A DNA stretch of 64,000 nucleotides from Eledone cirrhosa (Eukaryota > Mollusca > Cephalopoda > Octopoda > Eledonidae). Below the pieces are notes generated by a model that saw only the letters and a list, made by a program, of their open reading frames with translations, did no database searches and was not told where the DNA came from. Below are positions 11,501 to 27,517 of the stretch, in pieces; positions within the stretch are counted from its first letter, which is position 1; each line of letters begins with the position of its first letter. The stretch covers positions 70,641,475-70,705,474 of the forward strand of contig OZ024744.1 of NCBI GenBank assembly GCA_964016885.1. The letters run 5' to 3'. The position numbers and the translations under genes are program-made.

Positions 11501-14500
11501 TAAAATTATGGCCCACAAATTGGAACATATACTGACATTCATACATATATTCAGTTTTATATATTAATATCAGATGATCATTGACAGAATTTTAGTTAAT
11601 GTGCAAAACTGTAGCATACAGGTTGGAATAACTCCTGAGAGAGTTCTAGGAGCACCATATTGACATACAGCATTTCTTGGGCATTTTAAGCCTGGCGGAG
11701 CCCATCCCTCTCCAGGCCTGAGTACAGCAGATTTCTTCCAGAGAAAGATAGAAAGTGAGAGAGAGGAAATGAGAATGAAAGAATCGACCCCAATACTAGA
11801 CTGGTACTTTTTTTATTTACCTTGAAAGGATAAAAGACAAAGTTGACCTTGGTGGGATTTGAACTTAGAGAACAGAGAGCCAGAACAAATACCATAAAGT
11901 ATTCTATCTGACGTTCTAACGACTGCCAATTCGCTGCCTACATATATACACTTATATTCATTCAGATCCGAAAAAAACCATACAGCTTATGGCTTTTTCA
12001 TTGAAAATATGTGGCTCAATGCAAATTTCAGCACCCTATGTGCTAAACTGTGGCCGAAACATTGAACACATACACACAATGTGCTCCTATATAGAAATAC
12101 TGTGATATTAAAATGTTTACTTACAACTCCAGGATACTGTGGTGCAAAATCTTCGGGAGAATAGAAGTATGTTGTGCCACCAACATTTTCCTAAAAATAA
12201 ATGAATAGTTGACTCGTAAAAGGACTTCTTGTGGCCGAAAATATAAAAGAAATATATAAAATAATAAAACAGAGCAGAGAGGATTCTTTAGTTTTGCCAA
12301 GGACATGACAACTTTTTTCATGTTAATACCATGATTAAATACATGCAATACATTCAATAATGTGGTTACTAAACAAATGAAGACAGCAGAGGGTTAGAAA
12401 AGCCTTTAGTCTTTCCAGTGACATGACAACCACACTAGTGCTGACACCAGCACACACGGTTGTGGTTAAAAAGGGTTGCCGACTGTAAAAACCATGCCCA
12501 AAATAGAACTTATGTAAAAGATGTGCATCCATGCCTCATCTTTAACCCCATGTTGGCATGGGCTGGACAGGCCATCATGGTCTAAGTCTGTATATATGCA
12601 GCAAAAAGCATTTTAAGACCATTTTCTCTTGCAACAGCAGTGGTTAGTCTTGCAAGCCCCCATGAAATCCCTTATGTTCACCTCAAGGTCCTTTTTGAAG
12701 CAATGTTCACGAGTGGATATCCTTCCTGGCACCAGCCCCTTTTAGTTAACAATCCAAGTGGAAGTAAACTATGGAAAAGGAAGATATCGGAAGAAATGGC
12801 AAAGGTTGCTATTAGTCATTTCCTTACAAAGGAAATGACTAAAGACTACAGAAAGTGGTGAGATACTGTGCTGGAAGAAACCTGCCCATCCCATAAATGA
12901 TGAAGAAAAAAAAAAGGGGGTAGGAGCATAACAATTTGGTGTTGGATATAATTGTTTCTATCTTCAAAACATAGCTAGTAAAAATATAAATTATAGAGAA
13001 AAATAAATAGGTCAAATGATGGAATGGACAAATTCTAAAATTAGAAAGAGCTATTGATAGCACTATCAGTTATTTGATCAAGAGCAAATGGAAACTATGT
13101 GAAGAATTTGTAAAGTTGCCTAAAAAAGGTAGTTACAATTTATAAATATGATGAGGGTAGTAGAATCATCAACTCTAGCATTAGTGGTAAATCCATTAAG
13201 TCAAGTCATTAAATCATCAATTTGTAGACTTAGAGAAACGGTAGTTGAACTGATCATATATGGATTTATGGTTTTAAATGTTTATATTACTATTTTATCA
13301 TTATCACATATGTGTGTACCTTGCTCTTTCCTGCTAGCCTCTTTAACCTCCCATCCTTTCTCCTTTATTAATCTACAATTTATAATACAAATTAACACTA
13401 ATAGACATATTGCAACTTTAAAACCATATATGATCAGTAATGGATTTACCACTAATGTTTGAGTTGATAATCCCACTACTACTATCCTCATCATATTTAT
13501 CAATTTTAACTTTAGCTTTTTAAGCCAAGTTCACAAATTCTTCACATAGTTTCCATTTGTTTTTAGTCAATCAGCTGATAGTGCTTTCAATAGCTCTTTC
13601 TAATTTTAGATTTATCCATTCCACACTATCACATACACATAATATAAGGATTCTCTGCACTATGGTTCAGCCTTTATCATTCTGATAGCAAATGAAAAAT
13701 GCTAAAAATTTAACCATAACCCTTTAGCATTTAAACCAGTCATATCCGACCAGATTTCTCTCACCTCTTTCTGTTCAAACTGGCTGCTCATACTGATGTT
13801 AAAGTATAGTTCTCAAAATAAATAATATCAAAATATCATAGATTCAATATTATGTAAGATAAAGCCTTCACCACAAAAATACAATAGTATATATAGAGCA
13901 ATGTAAAGGCTAAAGGGTTAAGGTAGAGAATCCTTATAATAATATCTACACTCCACCTACTATAGAGTACTAAGTTGAATAATGGTCTTATTGGCCTTAA
14001 CTATTATCATCTCATTTATCTATATACATACATACATACATACATACATACACACACATTTATTTGAACAAATTCTACAATTGAAAATTACTCTACAAGT
14101 AATTCACTTAGATATAGATAAAGCAAAATAACTACACAATTTGTATATGGTGATATCCAAGCGTTAATACATTGCTTAATTATCAAAACTGTAATCACCC
14201 CCTTCCAAATGTCCAGGAAATTATGTTTCCAATTCCCAACAGAGATCTTTCCTTTCAGATTTTTCAATCTGTGTAACAATCACAGCTAAGTTAAAATTAT
14301 AATTAAAATTTTGTCAGAACAATTTACAAGTAGATTAGCCCTTTTGTTACCACATTTCTAATGAAAGACACTGCCTAAGATTTTCAAATAATTTTGAAAA
14401 TAATCAAGAATTTTTATTATCGCTGGTGTTTGGAACACAACTTAAAGTTTCTTATCTAAAATTATGTATCAGGTGTTTGGTATCAATCAACAAGGATTTA

Positions 14501-17191
14501 ACGATTAGAAAAATTTCAGAAGTTTCCATTACTGATTGCATATCAAAACCTGACTGTATGACTTCTAGAAATATAACATTGTTGCTTGATCTTTCTAGGA
14601 TATTCCTCTGAAGAAGCATCATTTTCATTTACCTGAGAAAAACGGATTTGCTTTCAAAAACAAACCTTTGTTGGCACTAACAAATGAAATTATTTTCTGT
14701 GTATGGATGTTTGCTATATGATGAGAATAATTTTGAACAAAAACGTCAGTTCACTGAAATTTACCTGGATCGTATTTGAAGCAGATTTCAGAGCAACGGG
14801 ATTCTGTCTGAGTGACGATACTGGAGATTCGTTCCGTCGGATTAACATTGGAGAGTTACTAGGCGAGATCTTCGGACTTTGAGAAGGGCTGGTTCCGCTC
14901 ATTATCGACACGGAACTATTTAGGGCTGAAAATGAAAGAAATAATTTAAATTAGATGGTTTAACTTCCTATAAATATAATCTGGCTAAACTTGGATGCAC
15001 TTGAGAAATGGTTATGATAAAATGTTAAGTTAATATGTATATATATGTACACACTGTATACAGTAGAAACCATGCCAAAATGGATGCGTGTAAACACGTA
15101 TGGAAGTATACATATATGTGTATATATACTAATTATAACAATCCTTATTACCAACAAGCCTTAAATGCAGTGGCTTTCCTGAAAAGATTATTTACATTAA
15201 ACCAACCCATAAACCAGCTAACCACAATAACAGGAAAAGGAATGTCACAGTTAAATCATTTCATATTTCTAATGAACAACACTGCTTATGATTTTTAAAT
15301 AATTTTGAGAATGGTCAAGACTTTAGAGGGATTTAGCATTATCATTTTTTTCATTATTTATCCGGTGTTTGGAATATAACTTAAAAAAGGTTCTTACATA
15401 AAATTATGATGGAAGGTTTTTAGATAAACAAACATTTAAAAATAAATAGTTTTGTATCATAGAACCAGGGGTGACTTGGTTTTTAAAGGGCCCACTTCAT
15501 AACAGGTTGCAACACCTGTTGTTACTCCACTAACCCAACCCAGAACAATCTATCAGCACCTCTAACCATGCTAAGCTTAACCCTTCTTATACCAACCCAC
15601 CTGAAACCTCCCCTGCTCATGTTATAAAATTACCTGTTTTAAAGTGCTCATATTTAACCTTCCAATATAATTTTATTTTCAGAATTAATTGAAACACGTT
15701 GGCCATGTATTTCATTATAAATATAGTAACAAAAGGGTTAACAAAACTGATCACACCCCTCTCAACTGCAACTGAACCAACTCCTTTTTGCTGTCCCTTA
15801 GATTCCAATTGCCAATCCACAAGAAGTAGACTATTAATGCAAGGTTTGCACAGTCAATTCTACAAAAATCTACATTGGCCTTACAGTTAAGTTCAAAAAC
15901 TGGTACAACCAGGACACCTTGTTCAGGAATACATCATTACATTAACCATAATATCCTAAACTTAACCCCCATTGATACTAACCTGCCCAAAACCTCTCCT
16001 GGTTCCTATTTAAATTAAAATCTAACATAATTTGAAAAAAGAATATTTTGTTAAATTATATTACAAATACCATCTTAATAATGAAATAATTATCTCAGTA
16101 AATCCTTCCAAATTCTTCCATAATTAATTCAAGTACAGTAATTCAAGTTAGAGACCGCATCTCCAATGAAGAGGTGCGAAACAGAATTTGGCAAGCCATC
16201 AGGCCCTACGAAGACCTGTTGACCATTGTGAAAAAACGCAAATTGAGATGGTACGGGCACGTGACAAGATCTTCAGGGCTTGTAAAGACTGCCTTGCAAA
16301 GAACAATACAAGAAGGAAGAGAGATAGATAGAGAAAGAGATGGGAGGACAACATCCCGGAATGGACAGGCATGAGGCTAGGTGCAACCATGAGGAAGGCA
16401 GAGAGGCGAGAGGAATGGAAGGAGCTGGTTGCCAGATCATCTGTGGCACCCCAAAAGTCCATCAGACTACAGGACAGATAGATAGATATTTCATTATATA
16501 TATATCACAACGAAAGTGTTAAAGGACATGAATATCCCATACAGTGTGAAATGGAATATCACTACAAACACTAAATCTTTTACTTGTTTCAGCCATTAGA
16601 CAGCAGCCATGCTGGAACACTAACCTGTTTTAGGTAATTATATTGACTACCAGTACTTAATTTTTCCAAGTCTTGTACCTATTTTATCCTTCACTTGTTT
16701 TGTTGAACCACTAAATTACAGGGCATAAACACAATACATAAATGTAAACATAGACATGAACACACACGACAGGCTTTTTGCAGTTTCCGTCTACTAAATG
16801 TTTACTCACAAGGCGTTGGTCAACCTAAGACTATAGTAGACAACAGTTGTTCTAAAGTGCCACACAGTGGGACTGAACCCAGAACCAACTGGTTGCAAAG
16901 CAAACTCCTTAACCACACTGCCATGCCTTCATCATCACTATTTTATGTTTGCTTTCAATGCTGGTATGATTTAGATGGGTTATCACAGACCAAATCAATT
17001 CTTATTTGGGGTCACTGCTCTCCTAGATGGGCCAGGGTGCCACTTATCATTCATATGATCCATTTTTAGAATAGTTTCTATGACTGGATGTCCTTCCTAA
17101 CACCATCCACTTAACAGAATGCACTAGGTGCATTTTCAAGTGACCAATGTTATCGAGATTGTCATTTCCTTGACAAATCTAAAGAAACCTC

Positions 17192-17223
<32 letters not shown>

Positions 17224-18410
17224 ATTGCTAACCCCCTTTATAGAGTTTATTGGGTGCATTTTATCATGTCACCAACACTAGAAGTTGTCTTTTGCCTACA
17301 CAGTTAAAGAGTCCTAGCCATTCTTTCATGCTCTAGAGTGTGATTAGAAAAGAGCAATGACTATGGCCGAGTGAATAGAGGAAAACAATGACAGAATAGT
17401 AGAGGAACAAGTGAAATAATGGTGGCTATATGCTAGTTGATGGTAAAAAGGAGAGTAGAAAAACAGCATGAACAACATGATGGATTTTGAATATAGATAT
17501 GACTAGTAGAAGAGAGAGCTGGTAATATATAATAACAGAGAAATATAATACCAAGTCAAAGTGGTAGTTGACAGCTAATTCTCATAAAAGAGTGAATGGT
17601 TAGCCGTTGTGGGTGATTGTATTGAAAATGAACACAGGTGGTGACTTATGAATATCAACAAAGTGAAGGGTTCAATGTCAACAAAGATTCTCATGTGTGA
17701 GAGAGAGAGAGAGAGAGAGAGAAATAAAGTGACAGAAAAACAGTGCTGATTTTGTATCAAGACAGATTCAATGCTACTTTTTATTACAATGGTGTCATGA
17801 TAGGAGTTTAGGTGTAGTGGTTGACTGATGGTGATGATAACGGGTGATGTTGTAACAATAGTATGGGTGAGAGGGATGTAGAGTGATAGAGATAATAGGT
17901 GTCAGTAGTAATAATAATGTGTGATAATGGAGGAATTAAATATAGATAGATAAAAATAGCAAATTAAAATTTCGATTAATTCACACACAAACATTCATAT
18001 GTACAAATAGAAACATACAAAAAACTGGACTGTATGAATTAAATAGGTCCTTGGACTTATCAAGGTAGGCAGTAACAAAGTAAAAAAAAAAATGTTTTTA
18101 AACTGACTCAAACAGCAGGAACACACTAAACTATGCTAGCACAGAAAGTGAACATAAAATATAACACACACACACACACATTATATATATATGTGACCAT
18201 CAAAAACACTTGTGAAAATACATACCAGGGGTGACATGCGGAGATGGAGTGGATATTGTAGACATTTGTGAATATGTGGGGAACGAGGGCGAACTTGAAC
18301 TGTGAGTGAGAGGAGCGGTTGGTGATTTACGGACATAGTCGCGTAGCGTTGGTGTTGAATCCTAGAAAGAGAAAGAGAATTATATATGCATGAATGTGTG
18401 TACGTGTGTG

Positions 18411-18445
<35 letters not shown>

Positions 18446-18598
18446 ATAATAATAAATGTGAAGACTAAAATCTAAAAAGGGCTCGTTAAGGATATATATC
18501 AAATCGCTGCTTTCACCCTTAACAGGATCTGAGTTTCAGAAGATCCCGTTAAGGGTGAAAGCAGCGATTCTTTGCTTAAACTTTAATCTGTTATTTTA

Positions 18599-18660
<62 letters not shown>

Positions 18661-21600
18661 CCTATATATAGGAAATAATATATATAACCATAGAGCAACT
18701 ATTTCTAGAACACATAAAAAATTTAAGCACAGAATCTTCACTTTCAACTAATACACACACACACACACACACTACAATGGAACAAAGACAAATGAATGGC
18801 AATATAAATGTAGACTTTGTTCAGTCTGAGAAACATAATAAAATCTTAAAAACTTCATTTCTAATTAATATACTATCCTAAAAAATGTAGTTTTTATTTT
18901 TCATTTCCAATGTGGCTATAAGCTTTTACAGGCAAATACAAATAGCTTATATAATTATATGGTCCACATTGTCAGCCAGTCCATGTTGTAAAGTGGTCGT
19001 GTAGGCAACACAGCAAAAAGCACCCAGCACACACTGGAAAATTGGTTTGTGTTAGGAAGGGCATCCAGCCATAGAAACCAAGCCAAAATCAGTTCTGTGT
19101 GAGCGAATCACGGTCCGCCGACATGATCCCTCGCAAAGGGACAGCCCGTACTACCCAAGCTAACGTGGAAGATGGTCGTCAAATGATGATGATGATCAAT
19201 TCTCCCTTCTACTTCCCACCTACATTTTAAAATCTATTATTCACTTCTGTCACTTCGAGTCAATATACCGTAAGTCAAACCATTTAACTGTGAGCCTTTC
19301 ACTGAATTTTGTTCATCCAGTGAATGCTGAAATATATACTAAAAAAATTGATGGGGCATAGTCATCTGTCAATATGTAAATAAAGAACAATTAAGATATT
19401 TGAGATGATTTGTTAGCTATATACTTGCAAAAGTTTATTTAACGAAAAATGCTGAAGTACACTTTCTTCAATTTCATTTTCTCCATAAGAAATTACAACA
19501 AAAAGATTAAAATGTATTTTTTATTACGCTTGTAATTTATGCTGTGAAAATATGTTAACAAATTAAAATCAAATATTAATTAACAAATTGAAATGTGTTT
19601 TGTATAGTATATTTTATAATTTGTGTTAACAAAAGAGTAATTCTTCCATTTGAACTGAATCCAAAACTAAATTAGCATGCTTATAATGAAGAAATATTTT
19701 TTTGTGATGTTATCATTGTTCATGTTTGTGTTGTCCAATATGGAACAGTTTGATTATATGGAAATTTGGTTGTGATTGATCAAAACAGTAACCATGCCAG
19801 GGCTCCATCATGAAGCAAAATAACTATTGAATAATTAATGAATGATACCAGTAATAATAAATATTGTTTCTAATACAAAAATAATAATGCTTTTGCCTTA
19901 AGAGTGTCTACCAGTCATTTATAGTAACTTTAGCATAGATTTTTTTAAAAACCCATAGCTCTTTTTCAAAATGGGCTTCAGATTTTTGTTTATCACATCA
20001 GGGATTCCGAATCTGAAGTTAGAAAAAATATTTTTCATATATTAACTATTTTTACAACTTTTTTTAATTTGAAATTTAAAAACCCTTTTTTTTCTATCAG
20101 AATATGATTAGGATTAAGGAATTTAAAGTACAGTAACTGTAAATTCCCTAACTCTAACCAGATACTGATAGAAAAAAAGTCTTTTTAAATTTCAAATAAA
20201 AAAAATTGAAAAAATTAATATATGAAAAACATTTTTCTAACTTAGTATTTCAAAACAAAAATTTAAAGACAGTATTTAAAAAAAGTATACTATAAAAGCT
20301 AGAGGGAAATAAATGCCTCAAAGAATACTCAGGAAAGCAAATCTATATATAATACATTTTCTCAATGACAAAACATTGAACAGAAGCTTAAAACATTGCA
20401 AAGCAGTATGGAAAGACACTTGTTAAAAACGATTAAAAAGGAGCAGACAATTTGGTCAATGGATAAGGCAAAGAAAGTATAAGACATCATAAAACATTAA
20501 GAAGAGAAAATGGAAGTGGGCATGGTATGTTGTTCAAACATGTGACAACCGATAGGCAAAAGTATAAAAGGTGTGTACAAAATGAAAACAAAAGGTTCAT
20601 ATAGTCGAAAAAGATAGAGGAGGATACAGAGAGATGAGATTAAGTTTTTGGTTGTTACATGGATGAAGGAAGTACAGCATAGGAACAACAAGCACCAGCT
20701 TGGGGAGGCTTACACTTTACAGTGAGCAGAGAATGACTGAAAACAATGATAAACATGACAACGTTTCTGCATATTAAGTACAGCCATTTCACTGATGGTA
20801 GCAAGATCCTGTCTTTCCTTCTTATCATGACTTTAATTTTTGCTAAACTTACTCCAAGGCATTTTGATTCTAGTTTTTCTTTTTACATATTGGGAATTAT
20901 TTCTCTATATCTTCCATGGATTCATGTATGTGTTAGGTCATAGTCATACAGGTACCCTCTGTTATGGTCTGGAGAACTATAATGAACAGGAGTTGGCTAA
21001 AAACCAAGCGTTGATGGACTTTGATCTGCACACTGAATCCCTTATTAAAACTCATTACTTACTTTCAGTTTACAGACAGTATCCATGCATATGGCTTGTA
21101 CTACTTTCACAAACCATTAATTTTACCATAATGCATATATAAAAATTAAGAGGGTAAAGAGTAAAGACCCCTTTCAGTCATGAATGACCATGGATTTTGC
21201 ACCTAGAAAGTTCCCCTGAGACAAGCCTAGGCAAGGTGTTTTTGTGGAAGACCAGCAGTCTCCCCTACCCTCCTATCTACAGCTGACTAAACAGGAACAA
21301 TGTGAAATAATTGTTTCTACTTTTGGCACAAGGCCAGCAATTATCCAAGTGCATTACTGGTGCCTTATTTTATCGACCCTGTAAGGATGAAAAGCAAATT
21401 TAATCTCGGCGGGATTTAAACTCAGACAGTAAAGGACCGTAACTCTGTGGCGTATGACCCTCAACCGATACTGCAAATCTGTGAAATAATGTCTTGCTCA
21501 AAGACACAATGCATCACTGTCCAGGAATCAAACTCAGAACCTCATGATTGTGAATCCAGCTCTCTAACCGCTAAGCTATGTACTGTCACACACATATATA

Positions 21601-24600
21601 TCTATATCCATATACTGTACTGTTTGTGTTATTTCTGTTTACCTTTTATACAAACACAACAAATGAGATCGTGTAGGTCTCACGACAAAAAAACACACAG
21701 TCCATGCTGTAATGTGGCCGTGTAGGCAACACGGTAAAAACCTCCCTGCCCCACACTGTAAATGAGGTTGGTGTTAGGAAGGGCATCCAACTGTAGAAAA
21801 CCCGCCAGACAGTCCTATGCGAGCAATGACAACCACTCTTGCCTCAAGTGGGAAAACTCCCGTCCAAACCCATGCAAGCGTGGAACATGGACGTTAAACG
21901 ATGATAATGAAACACATGTAGGCACAAAAACATGCATATATCTGAATTCATACACACAACTACAGACACACAAATGCTAAGATCCATTGACAAAAATGAT
22001 GTGTATCTACGAATATATTATACATACCTACATACACTGCACATTTTACATATCTATCAATTTATACACAAATGTACATGCACAAACATATAGAAAAACA
22101 GGGGAAAAAAATGTGTGCAAGTGCATGGAAAAGAGAGTGATAGAAAAATAGAGCAAGAACAGAAAAAGAGGAATTGAAGCTGGAAGGTGATAATGTTCCA
22201 ATTTAGAACAAAGAATGCCTTCTATTTTATCCTTTCAGTAATTGATGATAATTACTATATACTATTATATTTTGACGGTTAAGGCTTTACATCATAATTA
22301 TCTCACACAATATCGAATCTATGAGATTTAGATATTGCTTATTATCAGTATGAGTGGCCAGTTACAGCCGGTTTGAACAGAAAGAGGTGAGAGAGTTCTA
22401 GCGGGATACAGCCGGTTTAAGTGCTAAAGGGTTATGGGTTAATTATGGAACAGTATTTGTTCTGGTGCTCCAAGTTCAAATCTGACCATGGTCAATTCTA
22501 CTTTTAACCCATCTGAATTTGATAAAGTACTAGTTCAGGGAGTTGCTCTAGTGGAATCATTAAAGTGTTGGACATAGCTCAACTCACACTGTGATTAACT
22601 TAATCTGTTACCTGGTTCAACACCACCACCTAGCCCCAGAAAGCTTTTAGCAGAGTCTATGCAATTGCAAGCATTCAGGCCAGGTGTCTGGATTGAGGAT
22701 AACTTCCTCCTTCTCACTGCTCTACAAAAAACTAACCAACAAAAAAAAAAACAAAAAAAAAAGACAAACAAAAAATTGAACAAATTTAACTTAGATTCTC
22801 AATTGGTTTTAATGTCATTGAACTAAAGTGTGACTGAACATTCCACACACACACATATACCCATAACAGAATTTTAATAGGCTAAATATGTGAAAAGGCT
22901 GAACCTTTAAATTATAGTACAATAAATTCAACAGGCTTCTAGTTAGTTACTATGAACCCAATTTCACTTGCAAGGTTTGGGTTGACACAATGTTATGATA
23001 AAAGACACTTGCCCAAAATGCCATGCAGTTAGAGCCTCATGACTGCAATGCAAACTTTGACCCCTTAACCTTAACTGCATCGACAGAGTGATGGGCAGCT
23101 AGACAATGATTGTTGGTAAAGAGAGTAAATAGAAAAAGGATGAATATAATCGGGGAAGATAGAGTGAAGAGAGAGAGGGTGATAGATAACTATATAGTGG
23201 TTGGTGTTAAGGGGCTTGAGTAAAAATACAACACATATAATAGAATAAAATAAAATTTTTAAAATGCCAAATACTAACTTGACTCGGTGTCGGACTTGAA
23301 AGATTCAAAGCTGCGAAGTTATCATTGAGATTATCGTCTACCCGAGTCGATAGAAATGGTTTTACACCTTGAGGTAGCGGACCAGAGAAATTATTCCGTG
23401 TCCGAGCTCTCTGTCTCTGTCAATGAGAAAATATATGCTAATTAATTGTTGGATTCCTGTTTTATTGAATTTGTATTAAATGAAAAATAAATTGTTCCAA
23501 CTAAAATGAACGTGAAATGTTACAAGAAGTGAAACAAGAAATTATCTATTATTTATAATTATAGTCATTTGCTTTTTTCTAGATAAAAATATTTTTGTCA
23601 CAAATCTGTTTATATCCGACACATCTTACTACCATTCCCTCTGTATTGCCAGCCATGAATTCCTCTCACCAAGGCCACTTCTTACTGACAACCATCACTC
23701 TCTCCTACCGTCACTCATCGTTATTACTATCTACCACTGTCTCTCTTCTATCAATCGACACTTTGCTTAATTTCATCCACCCTACAATCCCTCACTTCAC
23801 CAACTCACCCTATTCTTTCTGTCATCACCCTCTCTTTTATTCACCCTTGTGGTCATGTTGCTTTGAACGAATGAAAACACTAGAGTATTCAGGAACTTTT
23901 TGTCCTGCTGAAGATATGAAAACTTCTCTAGTGCTACTGCCACAATAAAATGCACCGAGTACAATCTGTTAAGTGGTTGGTGAACAACATAAGGTAAAAA
24001 AGATCAGTCTTGCAAGACACAAAGGAACTTCGCTAGTGCTGATGCCACAATTAAAAGGTTGGCGATTAAGTGGAGAAAACATAGGTTTAAGTGGGCTCTA
24101 TAGTACTGCTGAGGACATAATCACTATAGTCCTGATGTCACAATAAAAAAGAAAAACATTTAATACACTTTGTAAAGTGGTTAGTGTTACAAAGGCATCC
24201 AGCCATAGAAATTTGTAAATATGGAACACACAAGCAAGATATGGTCATATGACCTGTCCAAAAATGTAACAACTCTGAATAAGAACTGAGTCAAGTAGTA
24301 ACATGCCATCCAAATAATGCCAACATAGAAAGCAGATGTAAAACGATGATGAAAATGAGGTCTAATAGGTTGAAACATGTTTGAAATAAGGTGCAGGCCT
24401 GGTAGTGTTATTAAAAAGTTGGATTGCTATCATGGAGTTTCAGTTCTTGCTGCTTACTGTTCCTGTAATTCGACCACATACAAAACCTACATTCTTTTCT
24501 AGCTTACCTATGATCCCACATCATCTCTTGTGTACCCATAGTTTGCATTTGAGACAGGATGGACACTGAGCAAGAACATTTCCCTAGGGGAATCTGGGCC

Positions 24601-25373
24601 CTATTTTCTTTTCTACTTACTAAGTCTTTAGTCCAAGTAAATAGAAATACATATACATATATATGCATACACACACACACACATATATACACTCATACGT
24701 GTGCACACACAAACAGTGAACCCTTTGGTAACCAATCTAATTCATTCCAGAACCTCATTTGTTACCAGTCATTAAATTTTATGTATTTAGAGACAATTTG
24801 TTCAAAACCATAACCAATATCCAAAGTCTATACCCAATGCATTCCTTTAAAAATTAATGAAACACAAATTATAAATAAAATTAAATGCATATAATAAAAA
24901 CAATGTAATAAGTGTAGCATGGAAGAATGGATGTAAAACGATGATGATGATAATATCTAGAAAAAAATTAAAAGATTGCTTTCGATTTATCGTTTTGTTT
25001 TATTTTATACTTATAAACAGAAGCGTGTTAACTTATTTGAACAGTTACCAAATTATTGAGGGACAAAAAATAAATGCCTACAAAACAAACACCACGTGTA
25101 AAGTAAAGCCAAACAAATATGAAAGCTAGCCAAGAAATACACCAATACATTCACATACAGAATAAGTGTGAGCAAACCATATGACTAGCTTTTAATTATT
25201 TTTTTTTGTATGGAAATCATGATTTTATTTGTTATCAAATTAATGGAAAAGCATTCATTCCCAAAGGGGCCACTGTATATACACACACACATACATAAAT
25301 CCATGTCAATGTGCAAAGCAAGTGTAAAATAATGATATAATATACATATACAGATATGTAAGTAGATCATCAC

Positions 25374-25409
<36 letters not shown>

Positions 25410-27477
25410 TCATCATCATTTTACATCCGCTTTTCCACACTTGCATATATATTTAAATGTACACACAAACACTCATACAAAAACGCCCTTTTCTAAATAT
25501 GGCAATCAACAGAGATTATCCATGAAATTTCAAAACAAGAACCTGCAATCAAACCTAGAGAAAAACAAGGGAGAAAAACTGCCAGAGCCTAAGCTAATCC
25601 AAATTTTTTGGAACATTTTCAGAAAATGTAGTAGTAAGTGAATTTTGACTTCATGCTAACTTAAGTGAAAGTAATAGACATGGTTTAATCATGTTGGATC
25701 TCCTCGGTGAATTATATTCCCATACCAGGTTGACTAAACTAGAATGGTCAATTTATATATTAGATAAAAAGCACCCAGCCATAGAAGCAGTTCTGTGTGA
25801 GCAACACACGGTCACCTGACCCAACTTGCCTCAAATAGGACAACCCGTCTAACCCATACTAACGTGGAAAATGGACATTAAATAATGGTATTGTACAGAA
25901 TAGCATAGTAATAAAGAATAATTGTCAGAAAAAGTAATGAAACAGTTCATCACTTGGGTAAAAATTTATAAAACATTGTTTATAATTTGAATCTAGTACT
26001 TTCATCTTTCACAAGACTTATCAAGGTATAAAATTTAGTTATTAAAAGGCTAGTCAAATGTTTCATATTTTACCCAAGTAGTAAACAGTATTCTGCTATT
26101 TCTAAGAACTATAATTTATTAATATATATATATATATCTCATCATCATCATCATTTAACATCTATTTTCCCTCGTTTGCATGGGTTAGACAGGTTGTTGA
26201 ATTATGAGACAAATCAGATCCAGAGACCACATCATGCTCATACGGATCTGTGTTTTGGCTTGGTTTCTACACTACAGCTGGATGCTTTCCTAAATACCAA
26301 CCACATTACATTGTGGAATATATCATCATCATCATTTTACGTCCGCTTTTTCCTGCTTGCAAAGGTGGGACGGGTCTTATTCAGCATAGCATCTCTCCAC
26401 TCGTCATCTCCTCCGTGAGCTTCAATGATCTGAGGTCTGTTCTCACCACCTCTGCCCATGTTTTTTCGTGGTCTACCTCTACCACGTCTTCCTTCAACTG
26501 GCAATTCCTGGCACTTCTTCACCCATCGGTCATCCTCCATGCGCATCACATGTCCATATCACCTCAGTCTCCTCTCCCGTACACTACATTCTATCCCTCT
26601 CAGACACAGTTTCTCTCTCAACACATTTATGCTGGGTCGTTCACGCACATTTACACTGCACATCCAACGGAGCATGCTTGCCTCATTTCTCTCCAGTTTC
26701 TGCCCATGTCTCACTACCATGCAGCATCGCGCTCCTCACACAGGCATCATACAACCGGCCTTTCGTACGCAGGGAGAAACCCTTCTTCGTCAACAGAGGA
26801 AGCAGCTCCCTAAACTTCTTCCAACCCGTCCTTATTCTAGATACTATGGCCTCGGAACACCCTCCTCCCATGCTAATCTGATCTCCTAGGTACCGGAAGC
26901 TATCCACCACTTCTATAGCGCCCTCCTGCATTTGAAAAATGTGTCTATCAATGCGACTTCTACTGTCTAATTTCCCTGTACATCTACTGCATACATATTT
27001 CTCCCTACCTGTTAGTTTGCCTGCTATCCCGCTACATCTCTTGTGTACCCAGGATCTGCATTGTGTGCATTTTATAGAAATTATGCCAGTTCCTTTTCTG
27101 CATATCGAACATGGCCATTTCCCTGACGGAATCAGGGTTTTGTGCTCTTTTCTACTCAACACTTTTGTCTTAGCTAGATTTACTCTCAGTCCTCTTGCTT
27201 CCAACTGCTGTTTCCATAGCCAGAATATATGTATGTATATATACACTGTAAATGTGGTTGGTGTTAGGAAGGGCATCCAGCCGTAGAATACCTGCCAAAT
27301 AGTCCTATATGAGCAAGACATTGTCAACAGACCAATCTTGCCTCAAGTGGGACAATTCCTGTCTAATCCATGCTAGTGTGGAAGATAGACGTATGATGAT
27401 GATATATACACACATATATACCATGTTACAGTGTGGAATATATGTGTGTGTGTATATATCGTTAAACACTGATGATG

Positions 27478-27517
<40 letters not shown>

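Noticed and set aside
23595..23948. 117-codon Ser/Thr/Leu-rich plus-strand frame
   Set aside because: C+T-rich low-complexity DNA; no homology recognised and it overlaps decayed tail units.
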